DNA of 64,000 bases from Frateuria defendens. Lineage in GTDB: Bacteria > Pseudomonadota > Gammaproteobacteria > Xanthomonadales > Rhodanobacteraceae. The position numbers and the translations under genes were made by a program. Within the stretch, counting starts at the first letter, position 1. Each line of letters begins with the position of its first letter. The notes under the pieces are model-generated. The model did no database searches, was not told the DNA's origin, and was given only the letters and a program-made list of their open reading frames with translations. The stretch covers positions 62,001-126,000 of the forward strand of contig NZ_LFQR01000028.1 of NCBI RefSeq assembly GCF_001182895.1, given 5' to 3'. This document shows, in pieces, positions 50,955 through 59,274 of this stretch.

Positions 50955-52061
50955 TCAGCGGAAGTAGTGCGGCACGAAGCGGCTGGTGTTGCGGGTGACG
51001 GCGCCCTCGTCCTCGCGCAGGCCGAGGCCGGCGGCGGCATCGCCGATCACCCAGCTGCCGACGAGCGCATGCTGGCCGTCGAAGCGCGGCAGCGGCGCGC
51101 AGGCCTGGAAGACGCATGGGGCGTCGGCCGGCCGCGCGGCCTCGCCGGGCCCGAGCACCTGCACGCCCTGCCCCTCGCGGCCCCAGTACGGCTTCTGCAC
51201 CACGGCGCCGGCGAGGTCCTCGCGGCGGCGGCTGGCCGGCAGCAGGTTGGGGTGGCCGGGGAAGAACTCCCACAAGAGCGGCAGGATCGCCTTGTTCGAC
51301 AGCAGCATCTTCCACGCCGGCTCGATCCACTGCACCCGCGCGTCCGGCAGGTGCGCGGCGTAGGGCTCGGCCAGCATCCACTCCCACGGATAGAGCTTGA
51401 ACAGGCGGCCGATCGGCTGGTCATCGAGGTCGACGAAGTCGCGCCCGTTCCAGCCGATCTCCTCCACGTCCAGCGCCTCGGCGGCGTGGCCGGCCTGCAG
51501 GCAGGTGTCGAGCAGGTAGTCGCAGGTGGCGGCGTCCTCGGGGTGCTGGTAGCAGGCGGCGAAGTGCACGCGCGCGGCCGGCGGCAGCACGGCGCGCCAG
51601 CGTTCCACCAGGTGCTCGTGGATGGCGTTGAACTGGTCGGCGCCGGGCCGCGCGTCGGTGAGCCAGTACCACTGCACCACGCTGGCTTCGAGCAGCGCGG
51701 TGGGGGTGTCGGCGTTGTATTCGAGCAGCCTGGGCGCGTTGCGGCCGTCGTAGCTCAGGTCCATGCGGCCATAGAGCGCGGGCTCGCGTGCCTGCCAGCT
51801 GCGTTCGACCAGCGTGGCCGCGGCATCGGCCAGGCCCAGTTCCGCGTAGCGGCCGGCGCGCACGATGCGCTCGACCGCGTCCAGGCACAGTGCGTGCAGC
51901 TCCGCGGTGGCCGCTTCGAGCACGTCGATCTCGGCGGCCTCGAAGGCGTAGCAGGCGTCCTCGCGCCAGTACGGCTCGCCGTCCAGGGTGTGGAAGTGGA
52001 AGCCGAGCGCTTCCACGCGCGCCGTCCAGTCTTCGCGCGGCGCGAGGCGTTCGCGCCGCAT
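50955..52061 (-). CDS. Glutathionylspermidine synthase-like ATP-grasp protein (YgiC/YjfC)
   Basis: A 368-residue ATP-grasp protein. The visible core is YWREDACYAFEAAEIDVLEA, then RMDLSYDGRNAPRLLEYNAD, TPTALLEASVVQWYWL, LFKLYPWEWMLAEPYAAHLP, LLSNKAILPLLWEFFPGHPN and VVQKPYWGREGQGVQVLGPG, with SWVIGDAAAGLGLREDEGAVT near the end. E. coli YgiC and YjfC share this fold but lack shown glutathionylspermidine synthesis. It overlaps the ygiB-like gene (ATGA) and closes a three-gene operon with the DUF350 gene. Confidence 0.92.
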   Translation of the reverse strand: MRRERLAPREDWTARVEALGFHFHTLDGEPYWREDACYAFEAAEIDVLEAATAELHALCLDAVERIVRAGRYAELGLADAAATLVERSWQAREPALYGRMDLSYDGRNAPRLLEYNADTPTALLEASVVQWYWLTDARPGADQFNAIHEHLVERWRAVLPPAARVHFAACYQHPEDAATCDYLLDTCLQAGHAAEALDVEEIGWNGRDFVDLDDQPIGRLFKLYPWEWMLAEPYAAHLPDARVQWIEPAWKMLLSNKAILPLLWEFFPGHPNLLPASRRREDLAGAVVQKPYWGREGQGVQVLGPGEAARPADAPCVFQACAPLPRFDGQHALVGSWVIGDAAAGLGLREDEGAVTRNTSRFVPHYFR

Positions 52062-52531
52062 CAGCTGCCCCGCGCGGACACGCGGCCGCTGGACCCGAAG
52101 CCGCCGCGGGTGCCCAGCTCGACGCTGCGCGGGCCGCTGCCGTCCAGCCGCGCGGCGATGACGCCGCCGCTGCGGCCGGGGCCGGGGTCGCCGTTCACGC
52201 CCTGCGCGCTGGCGCGGCTGCGGTACCAGGGGCCGTGGTAGCCGCCGCCGTGATGGTAATAACCGCCGCCACTGCTACTGCTCCCGCTCGGGCCGTCGTC
52301 GTCGCACTGGTCGATGGAGTAGTCGCGGATGCAGTCCTGCAGGTTGGCGTAGTGGTTGCGCTGCACGTCGGTGCCGCTGTGGCAGCCGGCCACGCCCAGA
52401 CCGAGCGTGCCGGCCAGCAGCAGCGGCACGGCCGTCGAGCGGCGGCGCGGCGGTTCAGGCGTCGCGGAGGCGGGCGCCGGCCGCTCGCCAAACAGCGGCA
52501 GCCGTGGCGGACGGTGCAGCGGGCCGCCCAC
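52061..52531 (-). CDS. DUF1190 (YgiB-like) lipoprotein
   Basis: A 156-residue protein from a GTG start. A long basic N-terminus leads to a hydrophobic stretch with lipobox GVAGC (about residue 50). The region YANLQDCIRDYSIDQCDDDG resembles the paired-Cys DCVAEFGEGQC type motif of YgiB, and RGGFGSSGR near the end matches the conserved RGGFG. The middle is Gly/Ser/Tyr/His-rich (GGGYYHHGGGYHGPWY). The order DUF350 - this gene - ATP-grasp matches the yjfL-yjfM-yjfC arrangement of E. coli. Role is unknown. Confidence 0.8.
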   Translation of the reverse strand: MGGPLHRPPRLPLFGERPAPASATPEPPRRRSTAVPLLLAGTLGLGVAGCHSGTDVQRNHYANLQDCIRDYSIDQCDDDGPSGSSSSGGGYYHHGGGYHGPWYRSRASAQGVNGDPGPGRSGGVIAARLDGSGPRSVELGTRGGFGSSGRVSARGS

Positions 52532-52532
52532 G

Positions 52533-52934
52533 TCAGTAACTCATCGCCGCCGCGTTGAGCGTGCCCACCGCCAGGTGCACCAGCGCGGCCAAGAGCGCCA
52601 TCGACAGCCGGTCGGCCTCGATCTGCGCCGGCAGCTCGCGCAGCAGCACGCGCAGCACGGCGAAGGTGGCGCACTGCACCAGCAGCGCGATCACGCCCCA
52701 CACGGCCAGATCCACCAGGCTCACGCTGTGCGCGATGGCGCTGGCCAGCGGCAGCACGAAGCCGAACACCGCGCCGCCCAGGCTCACCACGGCGCTGACG
52801 TTGCCGGCGCGGATCAGCGCGAACTCGCGCAGCGGGGTGAAGTGCACGTAGCCGGCGACGAACACCGCGAGCAGCAGCAGGCCGAGCGAGAAATAGGCGA
52901 GAAACGCCGGCAGCGTACTCAGGCTGGACAGCAT
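52533..52934 (-). CDS. DUF350 (YjfL-like) membrane protein
   Basis: A 133-residue protein with four hydrophobic helices: AFLAYFSLGLLLLAVFVAGY, VVSLGGAVFGFVLPLASAIA, LVDLAVWGVIALLVQCATFA and ALLAALVHLAVGTLNAAAMS. DUF350 proteins usually accompany DUF1190 and glutathionylspermidine synthase-like genes, as here. The ATG at 52934 is chosen on hydropathy and family length. It is the first gene of the operon and is divergent from the S9 peptidase at 53216. Confidence 0.88.
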   Translation of the reverse strand: MLSSLSTLPAFLAYFSLGLLLLAVFVAGYVHFTPLREFALIRAGNVSAVVSLGGAVFGFVLPLASAIAHSVSLVDLAVWGVIALLVQCATFAVLRVLLRELPAQIEADRLSMALLAALVHLAVGTLNAAAMSY

Positions 52935-53215
52935 GGATTCCCTTCCCCTGGATGCGGACGCACCCATTGTGCCGGGGCGCCGGGTGCCCGGCTACCGGCG
53001 TCCGGCGCGCAAGTTCGTGCGGCGCTTCCGACGCCGGCCATGCCGGTCGTGGCGGCTGCATGCGGTGGGCTACGTCGCCGTATCGGATGTCGCGGCCGCG
53101 GGAGGCAGCCCGCCAGCCCAACCACGGCGCCGCCGCGGCGGAACACGACCCTTGGCGGTTGCGGCACGGTAGCGCCCGGTTATGCTGCTGCGCTTTCGTT
53201 CCGCGGAGTTTCCCG

Positions 53216-55636
53216 ATGCGCCGTTTGTCCCTGGCCGGCCTGGCCGCGCTCGTCGCGTTGCCGGCCGTCGCCGCCGCGCCCTCGTCCGGTGCGCTCGACC
53301 TCGAAACCGTGATGGCCGACCCCGACTGGATCGGCCATGCGGTGGAGGCGCCCTACTGGAGCGTGGACGGGCGCAGCCTGTACTACGCGCTCAAGCGCGA
53401 CGGCAGCACGGTGCGCGACCTCTACCGCGTGGACGCGGCCGGCGGTGCGGCGGTGAAGCTCGATCCGGCGGCGCTGGCCGAGGCCGGCGGGCCGCCGGTG
53501 TTCGACCGCGCGCATCGCCATGCCGCCTACGTGCTGCACGGCGACGTGTTCATGGTGGATCTCGCCAGCGGGCGCCGCGTGCAGGTCACGCAGACGGCGG
53601 TGGAGGAATCATCGCCGCAGTTCTCCGCCGACGGCCGCGCGCTGCACTACCGCGCCGGCAACGACTGGTACCGCTACGACCTCGCCCGCGGCACCGCCGG
53701 CCCGGTGGCCGTGCTCAAGTTCGCCGACGACCCGCAGGGCAAGCAGCCCGACGACCTCGGCGCCGAGCAGCTGCGCCTGTTCGCCACCCTGCGCCGGCTC
53801 AAGGCCGACAAGGACGCCCGGCGCGCCGACGAGGAGGCGCTGGCCGCCGCCGACCCCGGCCGTGTGCCGCCGCCGTTCTGGCTGGGCGACAAGGACACCC
53901 TGGTCGACGCCGAGCTGTCCCCCGACGGCCGCTGGCTGCTGCTGGTGACGCAGCCGAAGGGTTATGTGGAAGGCAGGGCGCCGGCGGTCACCCACTACGT
54001 CACCGACTCGGGCTATGCCGAACCCAAGGAGACGCGCGTCAACGTGGGCCACAACGAGCCGGCGCCGCAGTCGCTCGCGCTGCTCGACCTCGCCGCCCAC
54101 CGCGCCTACGCGCTCAAGACCGACGTGCTGCCCGGCATCGGCGAGGACCCGCTCGCGGCGATCCGCGCCAAAACCGTCGCGCTCCTCAAGCAGGGCAAGG
54201 ACAACGAAGCCAAGGCGCTCAAGGCGCCGGCGCAGCGCGCGCTGCGCATCATCTCGGAGGCGGACGACGGCGGTGGCGGCGGCATCGCCTGGAGCGAGGA
54301 CGGCAGGCAGCTCGCCATCCAGCTGCGCGCCATCGACAACAAGGACCGCTGGATCGCCAGCGTCGATTTCGCCAGGCACGCGCTGGTGCCCCAGCACCGC
54401 CTGCACGACGAGGCGTGGATCAACTGGAACTTCAACGATTTCGGCTGGCTCAAGGACAACCGCACGCTGTGGTACCTGTCCGAGGAAGGCGGCTGGTCGC
54501 AGCTCTACGCGAAGCCGCTCGAGGGCAAGGCGAAGGCGCTCACCGCCGGCCGCTTCGAGGTCAGCCACCCGGTGCTGTCCGAAGACGGCCGCTGGTTCTA
54601 CCTGCGCAGCAACCGCGAGACGCCCTACAGCTACGACGTCTACCGCGTGCCGAGCGAAGGCGGCGAGCTGTCGCGCCTCACCCGCTACCAGGGCATGGAC
54701 GACTTCGTGCTCTCGCCCGACGGCCAGCAATTCGCCGTGCTGCATTCCTCGCCCTACGTGCTGGCGCAGCTGGCCGTGCAGGGCGCCGCGGGCGGCGCGC
54801 CGCGCGAGCTGACCAACACGATGAAGGGCGCCTTCACGGCGCAGGCCTGGATCGCGCCGAAGATCGTCGAGGTGCCCTCCTCGCACGGCGCGGGCACCAT
54901 CTATGCCAAGTACTACGGGCCGGCGGGCGGCGACGCGCGCGGCAAGCCGGCGGTGATCTTCGTGCACGGCGCGGGCTACCTGCAGAACGTCACTCTGTCC
55001 TGGTCCAACTACTTCCGCGAGCAGCTGTTCCACAACCTGCTGGTGCAGCAGGGCTACGTGGTGCTGGACATGGACTACCGCGCCTCGGAGGGCTACGGCC
55101 GCGCCTGGCGCACGGCGATCTACCGCCAGGCGGGCCACCCGGAGCTGGAGGACCTGCTCGACGGCAAGGCGTGGCTGGTGAAGGAGCGCGGCGTCGATCC
55201 GCGGCGCGTGGGCCTCTACGGCGGCAGCTACGGCGGCTTCATGACCGAGATGGCGCTGCTGCGCGCGCCGGGGCAGTTCGCCGCCGGCGCGGCGCTGCGG
55301 CCGGTGAGCGACTGGCGCCTGTACAACCACGAGTACACCTCCGACCTGCTCAACACGCCGCAGCTCGATCCGGACGCCTATGCGGCCAGCTCGCCGATCG
55401 AGTACGCCGACCGCCTGCAGGATCCCCTGCTGATCGAGCACGGCCTGATCGACGACAACGTGCTGGCGGAGGACTCGGTCCGGCTGTACCAGCGCTTCGT
55501 CGAGCTGCACAAGAAGAACTTCTGGATCTCGCTGTACCCGATGGAGCGCCACGGCTTCGTGCATCCGGACTCCTGGTACGACGAATACCGCCGCATCGAC
55601 GAGCTGTTCGCCACCTACCTCAAGCCCGCGCCCTGA
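53216..55636 (+). CDS. Secreted S9-family prolyl oligopeptidase / dipeptidyl peptidase
   Basis: An 806-residue exported serine peptidase. The signal peptide is MRRLSLAGLAALVALPAVAA. A beta-propeller (about 30-540) with repeated DxxxxxY-type blades (PYWSVDGRSLYYALKRDGST; DAELSPDGRWLLLVTQP) precedes the alpha/beta-hydrolase domain, with the nucleophile in LYGGSYGGFMTEMALLR (Ser about 670), the aspartate in EHGLIDDNVLAED (about 746) and the histidine in MERHGFVHP (about 779). It should cleave short peptides, perhaps after proline, in the periplasm or outside. It is monocistronic and divergent from the DUF350 operon. Confidence 0.93.
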   Translation: MRRLSLAGLAALVALPAVAAAPSSGALDLETVMADPDWIGHAVEAPYWSVDGRSLYYALKRDGSTVRDLYRVDAAGGAAVKLDPAALAEAGGPPVFDRAHRHAAYVLHGDVFMVDLASGRRVQVTQTAVEESSPQFSADGRALHYRAGNDWYRYDLARGTAGPVAVLKFADDPQGKQPDDLGAEQLRLFATLRRLKADKDARRADEEALAAADPGRVPPPFWLGDKDTLVDAELSPDGRWLLLVTQPKGYVEGRAPAVTHYVTDSGYAEPKETRVNVGHNEPAPQSLALLDLAAHRAYALKTDVLPGIGEDPLAAIRAKTVALLKQGKDNEAKALKAPAQRALRIISEADDGGGGGIAWSEDGRQLAIQLRAIDNKDRWIASVDFARHALVPQHRLHDEAWINWNFNDFGWLKDNRTLWYLSEEGGWSQLYAKPLEGKAKALTAGRFEVSHPVLSEDGRWFYLRSNRETPYSYDVYRVPSEGGELSRLTRYQGMDDFVLSPDGQQFAVLHSSPYVLAQLAVQGAAGGAPRELTNTMKGAFTAQAWIAPKIVEVPSSHGAGTIYAKYYGPAGGDARGKPAVIFVHGAGYLQNVTLSWSNYFREQLFHNLLVQQGYVVLDMDYRASEGYGRAWRTAIYRQAGHPELEDLLDGKAWLVKERGVDPRRVGLYGGSYGGFMTEMALLRAPGQFAAGAALRPVSDWRLYNHEYTSDLLNTPQLDPDAYAASSPIEYADRLQDPLLIEHGLIDDNVLAEDSVRLYQRFVELHKKNFWISLYPMERHGFVHPDSWYDEYRRIDELFATYLKPAP

Positions 55637-55755
55637 GCGGCGGCCGGCGTCGCCGTTGAGGGCGCCGGCCGGAGCGAGCAGAATGCCGCATCCGACCTGG
55701 GGTGCGGCCGTCGCGGCCCCTGCGCGAGCGCGGAACGGGGGCTGTGCGAGCGGCG

Positions 55756-58668
55756 ATGGACGTGGGCTTGATCAAAGGGACGCCATCGCGCGCACGCCTG
55801 CTACGCGGGTTGTGCCTGGTCCTGCTCGCCTGCCTGGCCCATGCGGGCCGCGCCGTCGAGATCCCGCTCACCACCTACGACCAGGCCGCGGGCCTGGAGA
55901 GCCTGGCCATCACCCGGATGTACCAGGACGCCCAGGGCGTGATGTGGGCGGGCACCGAGAAGGGCCTGTACCGCTTCGACGGCATCGGCTTCACCCCGGA
56001 GGGCGCCGACGGGGGCTTCCAGGTTTCCGAGGTGGTCGGCATCGACGGCGACGAGCGCGGCCGCCTGTGGGTGGCCTCGCGCACGGGCCTGCAGGTTGGC
56101 GTGGAGGGGCGCTTCCACACGGTGCTGGCGCAGGGGCAGGCGGTGCTGCTCGACCGCGGACAGACGCTGGCGCCGCTGCCGCACGATCGGCTGCTGCTGG
56201 TCGCCGGGCACCGGTTGTGGCTGCTGGCGCAGGACGCGCAGGGCGGCTGGCGGCTCACGCCGCGCTTCGATCCGGCACGCCTGCGCGCGCGGCCCGAGCT
56301 GGACCAGGTGCGCGCGGTGGCGCGCCTGGGCGAGGACGCCTGGTTCGGCTGCGGCACCCGGCTGTGCCGTCTGCACGGCGACCTGCTGGAACAGTTCGGC
56401 CCGGCGCAGCACGTGCCCGCCGACCATTGGCTCGGCTTTTTGCGCACCCGCGACGGCACGCTGTGGGTGCGCGGCACCCGCTCGATCCGGGTCTGGCCGG
56501 CGGGCGGCAAGGGCTTCGTGGATCGCGACCTGCCCTACGGCAAGGGCGAGGTGGCGGCCGCCGGCCTGCGGCTGGTGGAGGACGGCGCCGGCCGCGTGCT
56601 GACCAGCACCGAACTGGGCGTGGCGCGCTGGGACGGCCGCCGCTGGGAACTGTTCGAGGCGGCGGCCGGGCTGCCGCCGGTCGGCGTGTCGGACCTCCTC
56701 GTCGACCGCGACGGCTCGATCTGGCTGGGCACCTACGGCCGCGGCATGCTGCACTGGAACGGCTACGGCCTGGTGGAGAACTGGGGCAGCGCGCAGGGGC
56801 TGGGCAGCCCGCTGGTGTGGTCGATCGCGCGCGACGCGGCCGGGGCGGTGTGGGTGACGCACGATCACGGCGGCGACGTGATCGGCGCGGCTGGCGCCAA
56901 CGCCCGCCGCTGGCCGGTGCGGATCGCGCCGCCCTACCAGACGCGCGTGGTGCTGCCGGCGGCGGACGGCACGGTGTGGCTGGCCCTGTTCGACGGTCGC
57001 GTGCTGCATTACCGGCCCGCCAGCGGCCGCACCGAGACGGTGGCGACGCTGCCCTACTTCATCCGCGCCGCCTATTTCGACCGCGCGGGCGTGCTGTGGA
57101 TCATGGGCATGGGCGGCCTGTACCGGATCGACCCGGGCGCCCGCACGGCGGTGCGCGAGGCGCCCGCGATCATCCCCACCGGCATCTGCTCGGACATGGC
57201 CGAGGACCGCGACGGCCAGCTGTGGCTGGCCTGCAACACCGGCCTGTTCCGGCGCCGCGACGGGCAGTGGCGCCGGATGCGCGAGGCGCCCCGCGCCAGC
57301 GTGGGCGGCTACGAGCACGTGGCGGTGCGGGCCGACGGCGGGCTCTGGCTCAGCCGCATGCAGCCGGGCCTGCTTCGCGCCCGCGTCGAGGGCGAGGAGG
57401 TCGTGCTGGATGCGGCGGACGATCCGCTGCTGGCGCAGACGCGCTTCTATTTCCTGCGCTACGACCGGGCCGGCCGGCTGTGGGCCGGCGGCGGCAGCGG
57501 CGTGGACGTGTTCGACGGCGCGCGCTGGGTCCGGCTGTCCGCGCGCGACGGCCTGGTCTGGGACGAAACCGACTACAACGCTTTCCTGGCCGACCGGGAC
57601 GGCTCGCTGTGGGTGGGCACCACCAACGGCATCTCCCACGTGCTTGATCCGGACCGCCTGCTGGCGCCGCGCGCGTTGCGGCCGCTGCTGCTGGTGGCCC
57701 GCTACGACGGCAGCGCCCTGGCCGGCGGCAGCCGCCGGCCGACCGGGGCGGGCGCGCTGCAACTGCAGTTGGGGGCGCTGGGCAACAGCGCCGGGCATCC
57801 GCTGCATTTCCGCTACCGCCTGTCCGGCATCGACGCCGACTGGGTGCAGACGCGGCTGCGCGAGCTGCGCTACGCCTCGCTGCCGCCGGGTCGCTACCGC
57901 TTCGAGCTCGAGGTGCTGGACGACAACCGGCGCACGCTGTCGCCGCCGCTGGCGTTCGACTTCACCCTGACCCCGCCGTGGTGGCGCACCCCCTGGGCCT
58001 ATGCGGGGGCGGGACTGCTGCTGCTGGCCGCCCTGGCCGGCCTGTGGCGCTGGCGCCATCGGCAGCTGCTGCGCCGCGCGCAGCGCCTGGAGCAGGTGGT
58101 GGTGACGCGCACGGCGGAACTGGAGCGCGAGAAGCGCGAACTGGAGCGGGTGCAGGCCCAGCTCTACCACCAGGCCACCCACGATGGCCTGACTGGGCTG
58201 CTCAACCGCCCGGCGGCGCTCAAGGCCTTGCAGGAGGCCATCGACGGGCAGGCATCCGACTCGGGCCTCGCCCTGGCGCTGCTGGACCTCGACCACTTCA
58301 AGGCGGTCAACGACCGCCATGGCCACCCCGCCGGCGACGCGGTGCTGTGCAGCGTGGCCCAGTGGCTGCGGCGGCACTTCCCGCCGGACACCCTGCTCGG
58401 CCGCTACGGCGGCGAGGAACTGCTGCTGGCGATCCGGGCCGACTCGCCCCAGGCCGCCGCCGCGTGCCTGCAGCAGGCGGTGGACGGCCTGGCCGCCGCC
58501 ACCCATGCCTGGCAGGGCCTGGAGCTGGGCATCACTTGCAGCATGGGCATGGCCTGGCTGGCGCCGGGCGCGCGGCGCAGTGTCGAGGCGCTGGTGGAGA
58601 CGGCCGACCGCCGGCTCTACCAGGCCAAGCAGGGCGGCCGCGCCCGGCTGGTGGTCGATCCGGACTAG
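55756..58668 (+). CDS. Propeller-sensor diguanylate cyclase (Reg_prop, Y_Y_Y, GGDEF)
   Basis: A 970-residue inner membrane signalling enzyme. A signal peptide (about 10-35) is followed by a periplasmic double-propeller of Reg_prop repeats (DRDGSIWLGTYGRGMLHWNG; ADRDGSLWVGTTNGISHV), a Y_Y_Y domain (HFRYRLSGIDADWVQTRLRE; LPPGRYRFELEVLDDN), one helix (about 745-765), a short coiled coil and a GGDEF domain (HDGLTGLLNRPAAL; RYGGEELLLA, about 884). The active-site GGEEL is intact, so it should make cyclic di-GMP. The RxxD inhibitory site five residues before GGEEL is not present. The start at 55756 gives the best signal peptide; frames extend to GTG 55702. Confidence 0.92.
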   Translation: MDVGLIKGTPSRARLLRGLCLVLLACLAHAGRAVEIPLTTYDQAAGLESLAITRMYQDAQGVMWAGTEKGLYRFDGIGFTPEGADGGFQVSEVVGIDGDERGRLWVASRTGLQVGVEGRFHTVLAQGQAVLLDRGQTLAPLPHDRLLLVAGHRLWLLAQDAQGGWRLTPRFDPARLRARPELDQVRAVARLGEDAWFGCGTRLCRLHGDLLEQFGPAQHVPADHWLGFLRTRDGTLWVRGTRSIRVWPAGGKGFVDRDLPYGKGEVAAAGLRLVEDGAGRVLTSTELGVARWDGRRWELFEAAAGLPPVGVSDLLVDRDGSIWLGTYGRGMLHWNGYGLVENWGSAQGLGSPLVWSIARDAAGAVWVTHDHGGDVIGAAGANARRWPVRIAPPYQTRVVLPAADGTVWLALFDGRVLHYRPASGRTETVATLPYFIRAAYFDRAGVLWIMGMGGLYRIDPGARTAVREAPAIIPTGICSDMAEDRDGQLWLACNTGLFRRRDGQWRRMREAPRASVGGYEHVAVRADGGLWLSRMQPGLLRARVEGEEVVLDAADDPLLAQTRFYFLRYDRAGRLWAGGGSGVDVFDGARWVRLSARDGLVWDETDYNAFLADRDGSLWVGTTNGISHVLDPDRLLAPRALRPLLLVARYDGSALAGGSRRPTGAGALQLQLGALGNSAGHPLHFRYRLSGIDADWVQTRLRELRYASLPPGRYRFELEVLDDNRRTLSPPLAFDFTLTPPWWRTPWAYAGAGLLLLAALAGLWRWRHRQLLRRAQRLEQVVVTRTAELEREKRELERVQAQLYHQATHDGLTGLLNRPAALKALQEAIDGQASDSGLALALLDLDHFKAVNDRHGHPAGDAVLCSVAQWLRRHFPPDTLLGRYGGEELLLAIRADSPQAAAACLQQAVDGLAAATHAWQGLELGITCSMGMAWLAPGARRSVEALVETADRRLYQAKQGGRARLVVDPD

Positions 58669-58747
58669 CCGGTCCGGCTCCGGAGATACGCCGTTCGAAG
58701 CACCGCCTCGCAAAAAGTTTCGAGGGCGACTTTTGCCGAGACTAAAT

Positions 58748-58780
58748 TTGCCTTGACAAATATTATTCCGGCAATAGGAT
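58748..58780 (+). promoter_or_regulatory. Promoter and possible MarR operator of the emr-type operon
   Basis: TTGACA (58753-58758) is a perfect -35 hexamer; TAGGAT (58775-58780) is a possible -10 at 16 bases. TTGCC (58748-58752) and GGCAA (58770-58774) form an inverted pair spanning the core promoter, a plausible MarR-family site. The stretch is far richer in A+T than its surroundings. Transcription would start very near the ATG at 58788. Confidence 0.6.
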
Positions 58781-58787
58781 GCGCGGC

Positions 58788-59252
58788 ATGGTTACGCCGT
58801 CCATCCCCTTTCCGAACGATCTTTCCGCCGAAAGCCTGGGCATGCTGATTGGCCTGGTCCGCATCGAGCTGGTCCGCCACCTGGAGTCGGAGCTGGCCGC
58901 GCAGGGCGTGGACCTGCGCTTCACCCAGTACCTGATCCTCAAGAAGCTCAAGGCTTTCGGGCCGATGGGCGCGGGCGAGCTGGCCCGCTCGGTGGAGCTG
59001 GATGCCGGCGCGATGACCCGCCAGCTCGATCAGCTCGAGCGCAAGGGCTACCTGGCCCGCCAGCCGCACGAGCAGGACCGGCGCGCGCTGCGCATCCTGC
59101 TCACGCCGGCGGGCGAAACCCTGTGCGACCAGATGCTGAGCTGCAGCGAGCGCGTGCTGGCCGCGGCGCAACGCTCCCTGAGCGAGCGCGAGCAGGTCCA
59201 GCTGCACGATTACCTGGAGCGCGTGCTGCTCGCGCTCCGCGACAAATCCTGA
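58788..59252 (+). CDS. MarR-family transcriptional repressor
   Basis: A 154-residue winged-helix regulator. The DNA-binding domain is FTQYLILKKLKAFGPMGAGE, then LARSVELDAGAMTRQLDQLE, RKGYLARQPHEQDRRALRIL, with the DxR wing motif (EQDRRALR). The dimer helices flank it. AGGA 8 bases upstream favours the ATG at 58788; an ATG at 58779 is also in frame. It leads an operon with an outer membrane factor, an EmrA-like adaptor and an EmrB-like pump, as emrR does in enteric bacteria. It likely represses the operon until a phenolic or similar ligand binds. Confidence 0.92.
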   Translation: MVTPSIPFPNDLSAESLGMLIGLVRIELVRHLESELAAQGVDLRFTQYLILKKLKAFGPMGAGELARSVELDAGAMTRQLDQLERKGYLARQPHEQDRRALRILLTPAGETLCDQMLSCSERVLAAAQRSLSEREQVQLHDYLERVLLALRDKS

Positions 59253-59274
59253 ATTCTCCGCAAGGCATACACCC

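Noticed and set aside
53609-55564. 651-codon antisense frame over the S9 peptidase
   Set aside because: The peptidase has an intact catalytic triad on the other strand; the antisense product resembles no family.
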